Shown: one piece after another, positions 33,020 through 43,398 of the stretch
Numbering within the stretch: position 1 is the first letter of the stretch
Layout: every line of letters begins with the position of its first letter
Assembly: GCF_036884655.1 (NCBI RefSeq)
Contig: NC_088342.1
Location: forward strand, 15,948,001 to 16,012,000
DNA length: 64,000 bases
Reading direction: 5' to 3'
DNA from: Musa acuminata AAA Group
Taxonomy: Eukaryota; Streptophyta; Magnoliopsida; Zingiberales; Musaceae
The notes under the pieces: model-generated
Databases searched by the model: none
Seen by the model: only the letters and a program-made list of their open reading frames with translations
Told to the model about the DNA's origin: nothing
Made by a program: the position numbers and the translations under genes

Positions 33020-33950
33020 GTTTTGATTACCTTATCGTTGAATGTCGTTAAGGCGTAGTTTGCCACCTCGCCTTTCTTGATTTTCTCCTCGTCTTCGGAG
33101 GAGCTCGATTCATCCCACTTTATGTTCTTCTTCTTTGGCCTCTTCCTTCATTCAAGTTTATTGTTTATTTTAGATTTTTGTTTAATAAACTTATTAAGAT
33201 TTAGTGTTGGAAGTTCGAGTTCATCATTGTCCTCATCACTTGAGTCATCGCTCAAGTGCTATTCATTTGTCCGGAGTTCCAAATCCTTCCTGTTCTTTGG
33301 AAGGTGATTTTGTTCATCATGTTCATCATGTGCATTGTGCACCATTTCATATGTCATCAAAGAACCAATTAGTTCTTCAAGTGGTAAGTTATTTAAGTTT
33401 TTAGTTTCTTGTATTGCAGTTACTTTTGAATCCCACTTCTTAGAAAGAGAACGTAAAATCTTGTTTACGAGTTCAAAATCCGAAAAACATTTTCCAAGGC
33501 TCTTACACTATTGACGACATCCGTGAAATGGGTGTACATGTCGCCTATAGTTTCGCTTGGTTGCATTCGAAAAAGCTCAAAATCATGCAATAAAATATTA
33601 ACTTTCGAGTCTTTGACTCTACTAGTTCCCTCGTGCGTGATATCAAGTGTTCGCCAAATGTCAAAAGCCGTTTCGCAAGTAGAAATCCGATTGAACTCAT
33701 TTTTGTCCAAAGCGCAAAATAAAGCATTCATAGCCTTTGCGTTTAAAGAAAAATACTTTTTCTCCAAATCCGACCATTCGTTCATCGGTTTAGAGGGAAG
33801 TTGAAAACTATTTTCAATGATATTCCATAAATCCAAATTCATAGAAATCAAGAAAACTCTCATTCGAGTTTTCCAATAAGTGTAGTCCAATCCGTTAAAC
33901 AACGGTGGACGAAAGTCCGATAAACCCTCTTGAAAGCCATGAAGAGCCAT
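33020..33950 (-). pseudogene. gag: gag pseudogene of G lacking its zinc knuckle
   Basis: Start at 33950 gives MALHGFQEGLSDFRPPLFNG, aligned with the N-terminus of intact Gag; an upstream ATG at 34064 lies inside the LTR and is rejected. The frame breaks at about 33500-33510 (one-base shift near the ENVF/SFSDF site). It then continues as NKILRSLSKKWDSKVTAIQE with stops at about 33262 and 33148. Where intact Gag has its first CCHC knuckle, this copy jumps from NKLE to RKRPKKK, a deletion of roughly 25 codons. Homology fades by about 33040, and the second knuckle and protease are absent. Confidence 0.82.
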
Positions 33951-33985
33951 TTCTCTTGGGTGTAAATCCGAAATGAGAAATACCG

Positions 33986-33998
33986 GGCTCTGATACCA
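33986..33998 (-). promoter_or_regulatory. Primer-binding site of G
   Basis: Minus strand TGGTATCAGAGCC, two bases from the LTR. Intact initiator Met tRNA match despite the loss of all enzyme genes. Confidence 0.9.
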
Positions 33999-34000
33999 AT

Positions 34001-36155
34001 TGTTAGGATCAAGAGCACTAAGAGGGGGGGGGGGGGGTGAATTAGTGCAGCGGAAATCTTTCAACGATAAAACACGTTCGAACGTTAAAAATGATTTCGG
34101 TGTGAAAGCCGATTCTAAGATTACTTTAACTTAAGATCAAGCGAGATGACATTAAAATCAATCTATGAAGGCAGTTTGCAGTTATGACAAAAACCAGAAT
34201 ATAAGCACAAACTGAAATACGACGTTCGTACGAAGAAGCTGATTTACGTCTAAATGCTGATTCGTAAATCACTTGATTAGGCGAGATGCAGTTTAAGCAA
34301 GGATATGAAGGCAGTTTGCAGTTATGATTGAAATCAAAACGTAAACGCAAACTGAAATATGATGATCGTACAAAAAAACAGATTTACGTCTAAACGCTGA
34401 TTCGGAAAGTGCAAAGCTTGAAACCGGATCGTATATGCGCAGAAAGCAGTAAGCTTTAGAGGAGGTTTGCTGTAAAGATAATATGCTCAAAGTAAATGCA
34501 AACCTAGATTTAGAGTGGTTCGGTCAATCTTGACCTACTCCACTTTTGGCTTCCTCCACCGATGAGGTCACCGACGTCAACTAGAGGCCTTCCTTCAATA
34601 GGCGAAGGCCAACCACCCTTTTACAGTTTCACTCCTTTTGACGGGCTTAGGAGACAACCCTTACAGAATTTTCTCTCCTCTGTTTACAGCTTAGAACTTG
34701 GAAGAAAAGAGGGAGAAGAACTTTTGGCCTTTATAACAATTTTGAGCTCTAAAAATCACAGGACAAGATCAGGATTTCGGTGTAAGTTCTTGCCCTTTCA
34801 GTGCTGAATGGGTGGGGTATTTATAGGCCCCAACCCAGTTCAAATTTGGAGCTCAAAACTGTCAATTCCCGGAATTCCGGGATCAGGTGGTTGCACCTCC
34901 TGACTGGAGCGGTTGCACCGCCTGGCAGAGCTCGAAGACTGAGCCTCTGGGCGGTGCTACCTCCTGTCAGGGGTGGTTGCACCTCCTGCCAGAGCTCGAA
35001 GACCGAGCTCAGGTGGTTGCACCTCCTGACTGAGGCGGTTGCACCGCCTGGCAAAGCTCGAAGACCGAGCTCAAGCGATGCCACCTCCTGTCAGGGGAGG
35101 TTGCAATGCCCAGTCTCGCTCGGAGACTGAGCACAAGCGGAGCCACCGCTTGGCTGGAGTGGTTGCACCTCCCAGTCTCGCTCGGAGACTGAGCCTAGGC
35201 GGTGCAACCTCCTGCCTTGGGCGGTTCAACCGCCTGGTAGAAATCAGGGTCCGAATGGGTTGATCCATTCGGCCCAATTTGGGTTTTTCAGGGGCTCAAT
35301 TGCCCCAAGATTAAGTTAATGGGATCACCTCCCATTTCCAACTTAATCATTGTGCTAACTATGATATTCCCTAAGACATTTACTGTAGCTTGCTCCAATG
35401 CGTCAATCGCTTCTTCCGGCGAGCTTCCGACGAACTTCCGTCGATCATCCGATGAACCCTCGATAATGCTCCTGCGGACTTCCGGCAAACTCCTGGACTT
35501 GCGATGATTCACTTGGCGAGTTCCGATGAGCTTCTTTGGCATGCTTATGGACTTCTCGGATTTGTTCCCGCAGAACCTCCGACGACTGTCCGAACTTCCG
35601 TCAAACTCTCGAACTCGCAACGTGATCATTGTCTTGACTCCGGCGTAACTCCTACTGCATGTCTTACTTTCATCGTAGTTAATCCTGCACAGTTATCTCA
35701 GCATATAGATTAGATAACAAATGACAATTGACTTCATCATCAAAATCCGAGATTCAACAAAAACAAAACTTCGATCGAGACAATTAATCCTAAGCAATTA
35801 ACCAAGATGTCCGGCATGTCATTGGTCCCTCGACGCTTCGTCCGATTCTTCGGCGCATCGTCCTCTCCTACAGCCTATTGCCCAATCGGCCAGTTGACTC
35901 CGCAAATCCGATATCCTTAGCACAATACCCGCTCTTCTTGGCTCGATGCCCGAGTCCACGGCCCGAAGCCTTCTGTCGATATGTCGACCGATCCACCGGC
36001 CCGACGTCCAATCTTCTGACATGTTCCTCCGGCACAACATGATTTTCTTGCTTTAATTGTCTCATCCTGATCAAAACATCCTGCGTCACTCAAAAGATAG
36101 ATTAAATCATAAATATATATCAAGTAGTTTCATCATCAAAATACGAGATTCAACA
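34001..36155 (-). repeat. 5' LTR of G (chimeric, 2155 bp)
   Basis: TGTTAGGATC to GATTCAACA. Same order as 28023-30163: hairpin (about 34015-34048), GC-rich array (34885-35235), TATA (minus, about 34818-34828), internal short-type LTR start ending at about 35759, then 396 bases of long-type U3. Scattered differences from the 3' LTR mark an insertion of intermediate age. Confidence 0.88.
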
Positions 36156-37980
36156 AACCAAAGCTCTGGATATCATATCAAACACATAGAAGGTGAAGTG
36201 GGATCATAACATAATATGGTACATCCATTTCAAAATGACCACCAAACATAAGTCTCCTACGTTTAGGAGCTCTATCCACCCACGTTTGAGTGAAGTCATA
36301 GGCAACGGATAGAGCATCGTGGGCTCTATACATAACTCTCTTTACCATTTCTGGCATAGGCTCATAATATCTCACAAATACCATAGTACAAAAGGATAGT
36401 ATGAACAATAAAATTAGCACATATTGGAAGCATATGTGAAACATTGAAACGTACATATGCCTTTATGAGTCAATATGATGCAAACACAATCTTTCACAAA
36501 TGCATTCAAATTTGAAAGGAAATAAATGCAAGAGCATACAAGGATTTTGGCATATATCATAAGCACATACAAAACAATGGAACATATATGTGCCCATACA
36601 AAACAATGCGATACATCATAAACTTTACATAATAGGTTTTAAGAATAGAAATAATTTAAGGATAAGAGCATATAAGAATTCAAAGCAGTAATAAAAAAGC
36701 TCAATTGAAGATAGAATGCTAGATGAATTCAATTTACAAAGAGAATGAAATAAGAATAGACGAAATCGACTAAAGCTCCTGGTAGAATTTCAAAGGCACA
36801 TTGAACAAATAATTCAAACTATCATTTGTGCTCCAATTTACTCAGGAAATATATGATTGGAAAGATATTTCAATCTACTTTTAGATAAAATAAACTTTAT
36901 ATAAATTAAACTTTTCAACAGAGTGTCACAAATAATTTGATAACCAAAGGTCAGAGAATAAAATCTCTATTTTGCAGAATTCATAAGGTCTAATTCAATA
37001 GAAAATTGGGTAGGTTTTTGGACTACAAATCTTTCAATCTAGATATCAAAAGAAATATATATGAGTTTGGTTTCTAATGAAATAAGTTTTAAACAAATTA
37101 GAGTTTCCAACAGGGACTTATAGGTAGTTTAGTATCGAAAGATCAGAAGTTATTGTCCATGTTTTACAAAATCTATAGGGTTAATTGAAATAGAAGTTCT
37201 TTTAGGCAAATTTACTCCAAATCTTTCAAATAGACTATCAAAAGAATGATTTATGAGTCTATATTCAGACTAAATAAGTTTTGTCAAAATTGGAAATCTA
37301 TGTAGAGATTTATAGCTAAAACAAGGTGTAAAGGTCAGAATCTTAGAAGTTTTCCAGATTCAAATTGTTACATCTAAATAAGAGATGTATCAGATGCAAG
37401 GCTAGCACAATTCAAATTCTTTATATTCAAAACAAAAGCCATGATAGAATTGCAGTAGAAAAGATCGAAATACTTGCAATAGGAAAGATCGAAACACTTG
37501 CTTTTTGAAGATTTTGATCCGAAGATCCGAAGGTGTAAGCCCGAATCTTTCATCTACTTTTCCTCCATCTCCTCTCCCTATTTCATTTTCTGCACCTATC
37601 TTCTTTGTCCCAACTATTGTTGCTGCCACAACCGTAGCCTCTTCTTCTTCTTCTTCTTCTTCTCTTCTCCCTCTCCTCTCCCTCTTCCCTCTCTTCTTCT
37701 TTTCTTCTCTTCTCCCTCTTCTTATTCTTCTCTTCTTCTCCTCTCCTTCCCTTCTTCTCTACTTCTCTTCTTCTCCCCAATGCCCCATAGCTCCTCTCTC
37801 TGTTTCCTATGGGAAACAGAGTGCATGGGAGGCGATGGGATAAAACCATAATTTTTTAGTTTTTTTTCTTTTCCAACTAACACTTTGATTACTGAATTTT
37901 GTATGTTTATATATAGATCATCTTATTTATAAATAGATTTGTATAAATATATATTTTTTTTTGAAGTGAGGGATGTTACA
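36156..37980 (-). repeat. 3' LTR of J, proximal piece
   Basis: After the AACCA duplication of G, the text AAGCTCTGGATATCATATC continues the LTR (compare 26590-26620 in LTR1, opposite strand). It ends at GGATGTTACA (37980), the inverted partner of the TGTAACATCC start of LTR1. It includes a long pyrimidine tract (37637-37795). ORFs in the tract are low-complexity artefacts. Confidence 0.85.
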
Positions 37981-39734
37981 CTCTCCCTTCAAAAGAAAAT
38001 TTAGTCCTCTAAATTGGTCATACCTCATTCGATGAAAAGATGAGGAGTACATTTTCTTCATTTCCTTATACAATTCCTAAATAGTTTCATCAATAGAATA
38101 TAATTACATAATCATTTAAGAGTGATAAAAATATCCTCTTTGAGTTTCAATAGATGGTAACACAACCTCAAATCAATCTTGCAGAATACTTGTGCACCCT
38201 ACAATTGATCAAATAAATCGTCAATTCTGGGTAGGGGATACTTTATTAGAACTCTAGCTTGGAGAGTCCTAATTGAGAGGGACATTCATGTAAAACCTAC
38301 CTAAGACAACCCCTATTAAAGAGGTGAAGAGGCCGGCTAGGGTTAGGAAGTTGTTTATTAGAGAAGAATTAGGAGTTGTAAAGGAATAGGAGTCTTGAGT
38401 AGGAATCCTATTAGGAGTTGGTTAAACGTAGGAGTCTTGAGTAGGAGTCATATCAGGAGTTAGGGTTTAGAAGCCTTATAAATAGCCATGTATTTCTCCT
38501 CTTTTCATAAGCAATAGATGAATCTTTTCTGCAGCCTTTGAGTAGCAACTTGGAGGGAGGAACCCCTATAGAGTTCCAAGGAGGCCGATCCCCTAAAGAG
38601 ATCAACCTCAAGTTTAGAATTTGCAAGGGTTCTAACATACTTGTTTTTCGATGATCACTTGATTCACTTGTCTATAATTAATATAAAGCTTCAATGTTCC
38701 ATCGTTCTTCTTAACTAATAACATCGAAGCACCCATGGTGAAATACTAGGCATATAAAACCCTTATCTAATAGTCCTTGTAGCTGTTTTTTCAATTTCAC
38801 TAACTCGAGTGGTGTCATTCTATAGAGAGGCTTAAATATTGGGGGTTGTCCTAAGGACCAAATCAAAAGTAAATTCACCCTCTCTATCTATAGGTAATTC
38901 GGGCAAGTCATTTTGGGATACATCAAGTAAGGAGGTAAATCATGCCCAATACTCTCAAAATAAAAGATATGCTGATCTAATATATAAAAAGTGATCATTT
39001 TTATTAACAATCTACATTGGTATGATAAGAAGATAGCCAATCCATATCAAGTATAATATCAAAACTCTAAATCTCTAGGAGAACCAAATCAGTAAGAAGT
39101 TTATGTTCTCTAATAGAAATCAAACAAGAGGACCAGATCAAGCTTGTTGTCAAAAAAATCCCTAATAGTCATATTTACATATAGCATATGATCCAGTGGT
39201 CTAGGTTGAATGCTCAAGTAGTAAGCAAAATAATATGAAACAAATCATAGATGGGACCCATGGTCAAACAAAATTTTGCATTCTTTCAGAAACATGAATA
39301 ATACCTTCGACCACTAATTCAGAAACTTTAGAATCATATTCAGTGATAGCATACACTCTCACATAGGCTAATGATTTAGGAGGTAGTGGCGCTTTCTTCT
39401 TGTTTAAAGGCAGCCTTTTAATTCATGATCCAACTTCCCACAAGCAAAATAGGCTCTAGTCACCTGAAAATACAGACTTGTTTCATAATTTAACCTACAT
39501 CTTATATAAGATTGAATCATTTATGATGACTTCCCTTTTCAAATCTAGATATCTTAACCCTCTTGTTATCACTTTTTAATTAATTTTCTCTTATATTTTT
39601 ATTGGTAAACTTGTCCTTGCTATTCCAGCCATTGTTATCCAGAAATTCTTTTTATTGTTTTCATTAATGCTCAGTCTCTCCTTCCAACATAAAGGTAGCA
39701 AAAGAAATCTTCTGATCGTTAGAATAATTTAGTA
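37981..39734 (-). pseudogene. gag-protease-RT remnant of gypsy element J
   Basis: Minus-strand coding remnant with many stops. A gag knuckle-like FACGKLDHELKGC (first Cys lost) lies at about 39412-39456. A retropepsin-like LFDHGS block lies near 39255-39285. The RT N-terminal segment is [25 protein letters not shown] (about 38750-38830) followed by [18 protein letters not shown] (about 38645-38720). The RT continues on the other side of solo LTR O as [23 protein letters not shown] (38243 to about 38150). After about 38110 the RT palm with its catalytic box, RNase H and integrase are deleted. The next recognisable sequence is the element end and polypurine tract. The order gag-protease-RT fits Ty3-gypsy, and the motif style fits Tekay chromoviruses. 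Confidence 0.78.
38244..38637 (+). mobile_element. Solo LTR O (394 bp) inserted in the J reverse transcriptase
   Basis: TATTAGAACTC to GGTTCTAACA, flanked by perfect 5-bp duplications TACTT (38239-38243 and 38638-38642). The first dinucleotide is TA instead of TG, one substitution; ends are inverted (TTAGAAC/GTTCTAA). TATAAATA at 38477-38484 suggests plus orientation. Removing it restores the RT reading across the site. It is the size of a small copia or TRIM LTR; I do not recognise the family. Confidence 0.82.
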
Positions 39735-39772
39735 CATCAAATATGTGGCTTGTAAGGTACATATGACTTGTA
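39735..39772 (-). repeat. Terminal scrap of the I 5' LTR
   Basis: GTGGCTTGTAAGGTACATATGACTTGTA-like text matches the last bases of the H-family LTR (compare 14107-14127 and 22588-22614). It is directly followed by TAAAG, the right target duplication of the compound in M. Short and diverged. Confidence 0.55.
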
Positions 39773-39974
39773 TAAAGACCAGGAGATTCTATCCCATTGG
39801 ACACCTCCCTATATTAGCTCAATGGTGTATCTAAAAGGAGGAATTACACCCTGTTAGACATGGTGTGGTCCATGATGAGTTTCACCGACCTACCTGTCTC
39901 GTTCTAGGGATACGCCCTAGAGATCGCAGCTTACCTTCTGAATAGTATTTCAACTAAGTCAGTAGTGTTTACAC
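39773..39974 (+). pseudogene. Element M, right piece: integrase fragment
   Basis: Plus-strand copia integrase C-terminal portion. LNGVSKRRNYTLLDMVWSMMSF is followed by DLPVSF, a stop (about 39904-39906), then GYALEIAAYLLN. This is the segment that follows directly after the end of the left piece at 4080 when both are compared with H (minus strand 16095-16330). It is cut at 39974 by the K LTR. Confidence 0.8.
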
Positions 39975-40630
39975 TATTAGGATCGAGTCGACACTAAGGG
40001 GAGGGGTGAATTAGTGTAGTAGATTAAAAGGTCAGTTTTGAAAATCTTTATTTCGATAAAACTGATATCAGAAATATATTTAACTTGAAAACATATGGAA
40101 GCATGTAATGAGAAAGTAAAGCAAGTAAGAGAGTTTGCTATAAAGGTAAATTGCAGAAATAAAAATGCAAACCGAGTTTTATAGTGGTTTGGTTGTATTG
40201 ACCTATATCCACTCCCGATTCCTCTTCCGTCGAGGCCACCGACTTTCACTACCGATATTCCTTCATTGGGCGAAGATCAACTACCCATTTACAACTCTAT
40301 TCTCCTTTTGATGGGCTTAAGAGAGAACCTGTACACCTCTCTTTTAGGCATAGACCTCTCTTCTCCCTTTAGAAGAACTTTCTAAATACTAGGAAGAAGG
40401 GACTCTACTCTTCAAGAGCGATTATAATTTTTACTCAAGGATTTTTCCCCCTTTTAAACTTACTTTCTTGCTTTTCCAAGCAGGAAAGAGTGGGGTATTT
40501 ATAGGCCCCAAATGGATTCAAATTTGGAGCCTAAAATTCAAATCCCCGAGATTTTGGGATACAAGCAATACCACCACTTACATTGGGCGGTACCACCACC
40601 TGCATTGGGTGGTACCACCACCTGTAGCTT
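39975..40630 (-). repeat. LTR of element K (interrupted by D)
   Basis: Sirevirus-type LTR in inverted text, start TATTAGGATCGAG (one change from TGTTAGG). The hairpin arms are ACACTAA/TTAGTGT instead of GCACTAA/TTAGTGC. It has a TATA on the minus strand (about 40494-40504), an upstream imperfect inverted repeat and three GGTGGTACCACC-type motifs (40570-40625). Element D is inserted after AGCTT, and the remainder is beyond the window. Confidence 0.82.
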
Positions 40631-42602
40631 TGTTAGGATCAAGAGCACTAAGAGGGGGGGGGGGTGAATTAGTGCAGCGGAAAACCTTCTACAAAAAATA
40701 AAAACTGCTTTCGTTCGTTAAAAGTGATTTTGGTAAGAAAGCCGATTCGTAAATCACTTTAACTTTTGTTTAAGCGAGATGCAGCAAAGATATAAATGCA
40801 GTTTGTAGTTATGATTCTAATCAGATAGTAGGCGCAAACTGAAATATGATATTCGTACAAAAAACCTGATTTACGTCTAAATGCTGATTCGTAAATCACT
40901 TGATTAAGCGAGATGCAATTTAAGCAAGGATATAAAGGCAGTTTGCAGTTATGATAGAAATTAAAACGTAAACGCAAACAGAAATATGATGATCGTACGA
41001 TGAAACTGATTTACGTCTAAACACCGATTCAGAAAGTGCAAAGCTTGAAACCCGATCGTATATGTGCAGAAAGCAGTAAGCTTTAGAAGAGGTTTGCAGT
41101 AAAGATAATATGCTCAAAGTAAATGCAAACCGAGATATAGAGTGGTTCGGTCAATCTTGACCTACTCTACTTTTGGCTTCCTCCACCGATGAGGTCATCG
41201 ACGTCAACTAGAGGCCTTCCTTCAATAGGCGAAGGCCAACCACCCTTTTACAGTTTCACTCCTTTTGATGGGCTTAGGAGACAACCCTTACAGAATTTTC
41301 TCTCCTCTCTTTAAAGTTCAGAACTTGGAAGAAAAGAGGGAGAAGAACTTTTGGCCTTTACAACAATTTTGAGCTCTAAAAATCATAGAACAAGATTAGG
41401 ATTTCGGTGAATATGTTGTTTCCTTTCAGTGCTAAATGGGTGGGGTATTTATAGGCCCCAACCCAGTTTGAATTTGGAGCTCAAAACTGTCAATTCCCGG
41501 AATTCCGGGATCTGGCGATTGCACCTCCTAACTGGAGCTATTGCACTGCCTGGCAGAGCTCGAAGACTGAGCCTCTGGGCGGTGCCACCTCTGTCAGGGG
41601 TGGTTGCACCTCCTGCCAGAGCTCAAAGACCGAGCTCAGGTGGTGCCACCTCTTGTCAAGGGAGGTTGCACCGCCCAATCTCGCTCGGAGACTGAGCCCA
41701 GGCGGTGCCACCTCTTGGCTAGGGCGGTTGCACTGCCCAGTCTTGCTCAGAGACTTAGCCCAGGTGGTGCCACCTCCTGGCTTGGGCAGTTCAACCGCCT
41801 GGCAGAAATCAGGGTCCGAATAGGTTGATCCATTCGGCCCAATTTGGGTTTTTCAGGGGCCCAATTACCCCAAGATTAAGTTAATGGGAGCACCTCCCAT
41901 TTCCAACTTAATCATTGTGCTAACTACGATATTTCCTAAGACATTTACTGCAATCTTGCTCTGGTGCGTCAATCGCTTCTTCCAGCGAGCTTCCAGCGAA
42001 CTTCCGTCGATCATCCGATGAACCCTCGGTGATGCTCCTACGGACTTCCGGCAAACTCCTGGACTTGCGATGATCCACTTGGCGAGTTCCGACGAGCTTC
42101 TTTGGTAAGCTCATGGACTTCTCGGATTTGTTCCCGCAGAACCTCCGACGATTGTCCGAACTTCCGTCGAACTCTCGAACTCCCAACGTGATCATTGTCT
42201 TGACTCCGGCGCAACTCCTGCAGCATATCTTACTTTCATCATAGTTAATCCTGCACACTTATCTCAACATATAGATTAGATAACAAATGACAATTGACTT
42301 CATCATCAAAATCCGAGATTCAACAATCACCCCCTTTTTGATGATGACAATCAATTGATAATGGAGTTAACCTCAACTCCCCCTGTCTATATGCTATACT
42401 TGAGATAAGTCATTCTTGAATTCAAACCCTTTGAATTCAAGAGATATATTGATAAGTTAAAATCATTTAAACTTATCAATACTCCAATCATGATTCCCAT
42501 CATGATGTATCTCTCTGAAGATGATGTCAAGGCTTGACATTCATTTTCAAATTTCACATTTCAAGTTTGAATGATGGTAATAGTAGCAATTCATCATATA
42601 TC
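40631..42602 (-). mobile_element. Element D: 3' LTR and 3' noncoding end (interrupted by B)
   Basis: Minus-strand element. 3' LTR 40631-42325 (1695 bp; TGTTAGG to TTCAACA) with hairpin, GC-rich array (41510-41810) and TATA (minus, about 41447-41457). Then the polypurine tract (42326-42340), a second purine block (about 42377-42390) and about 200 bases of the AT-rich 3' region, homologous to 6574-6800 in E. Cut at 42602 by B; its gag/pol side would lie right of the window. Confidence 0.85.
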
Positions 42603-43398
42603 TGTTGAATCTCGGATTTTGATGATGAAGTCAATTGTCATTTGTTGTCTAATCTATGTGTTGAGATAAGTGTGCAGGATTATCTACGATGAAAGTTAGG
42701 CAAGCAGCAGGAGTTGCGCCGGAATCAAGTTCATGATCACATTGGAAGTTCGAGAGTTCGACGGAAGTTCGGACGGTCATCGGAGGTTCTGCGAGAACAG
42801 ATCCGAGAAGTCCAGAAGCTTGCCAAGCGAAGCTCGTCGGAACTTGCCAAGTGGATCGTCGCAAAGTCCAGGAGTTTGCCGGAAGTCCGCAGGAGCATCA
42901 CCGAGGGTTCATCGGATGATCGACGGAAGTTCGTCGGAAACTCGCCGGAAGAAGCGATTGACGAACCGAAGCAAAGCTGTAGAAATTGTCTTAGATTTAA
43001 TCGTAGTTAGCACGTTGATTAAGTTGGAAAATGGGAGGTGATCCCTTTGGCTTAATCTTGGGGCAATTGGGCCCCTGAAAGACTGAAATTGGGCCGAATG
43101 GAACTAACCATTCGGACCCTGATTGCACCAGGAGGTGCAACCGCCTAGGCCAGGAGGTGGCACCGCCTGGGCGAAGCCTCCCAGCGAGACTGGGCGGTGC
43201 AACCTCCCCAGCCGGGAGGTGGCACCGCCTGAGCTCAGTCTTCGAGCAAGACTGGGCGGTGCAACCTCCCTGACAGAGAGGTGGCACCGCCTGAGCTCAG
43301 TCTTCGAGCAAGACTGGGCGGTGCAACCTCCCAGATAGAGAGGTGGCACCGCCTGAGCTCGGTCTTCGAGCTCTGCCAGGCGGTGCAACCTCTCCAGT
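42603..43398 (+). repeat. Truncated 5' LTR of B
   Basis: Starts TGTTGAATCTCGG. It includes repeated GAAGTTCG and CTCGTCGGAA words (42740-42960) and a GC-rich palindrome array (43127-43390). Lost after the array: TATA, R/U5, terminal hairpin and primer site. The break lies within a short shared AGTC, so the junction is placed to within about 6 bases. Confidence 0.85.

Larger units (their letters stand above)
28023..36155 (-). mobile_element. Element G: pol-less Sirevirus derivative with chimeric LTRs
   Basis: 8133-bp element with perfect 5-bp duplications AACCA (28018-28022 and 36156-36160). LTRs are 28023-30163 (3', 2141 bp) and 34001-36155 (5', 2155 bp), with primer site at 33986-33998 and polypurine tracts after 30163. 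The 3.8-kb interior holds only a damaged gag (about 33020-33950) and an AT-rich spacer (30164-33019). No protease, integrase, RT or RNase H motif is visible. Both LTRs share the same two-part architecture, so the chimera existed before this insertion and the element was mobilised by enzymes from elsewhere. Confidence 0.88.
24309..39734 (-). mobile_element. Element J: Ty3-gypsy chromovirus (Tekay/Del-like), deleted and invaded
   Basis: Minus-strand gypsy element inserted in I. Its 3' LTR is in three pieces (24309-24950, 27613-28022, 36156-37980), separated by solo LTR1 and element G. The polypurine tract (minus strand AAGGGAGAG, at 37981-37989) borders the LTR. The interior keeps a gag knuckle, protease and half of RT, interrupted by solo LTR O. 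The rest of pol is deleted internally. The 5' LTR is gone. Confidence 0.82.

Noticed and set aside
37583..37849. Lys/Arg/Glu-rich and Ser/Leu-rich ORFs
   Set aside because: Translations of the pyrimidine tract in the J LTR; pure low complexity.
38244..38637. Endogenous pararetrovirus promoter
   Set aside because: The TATA and leader look briefly reminiscent, but inverted TTAGAAC/GTTCTAA ends with perfect TACTT duplications fit a solo LTR.
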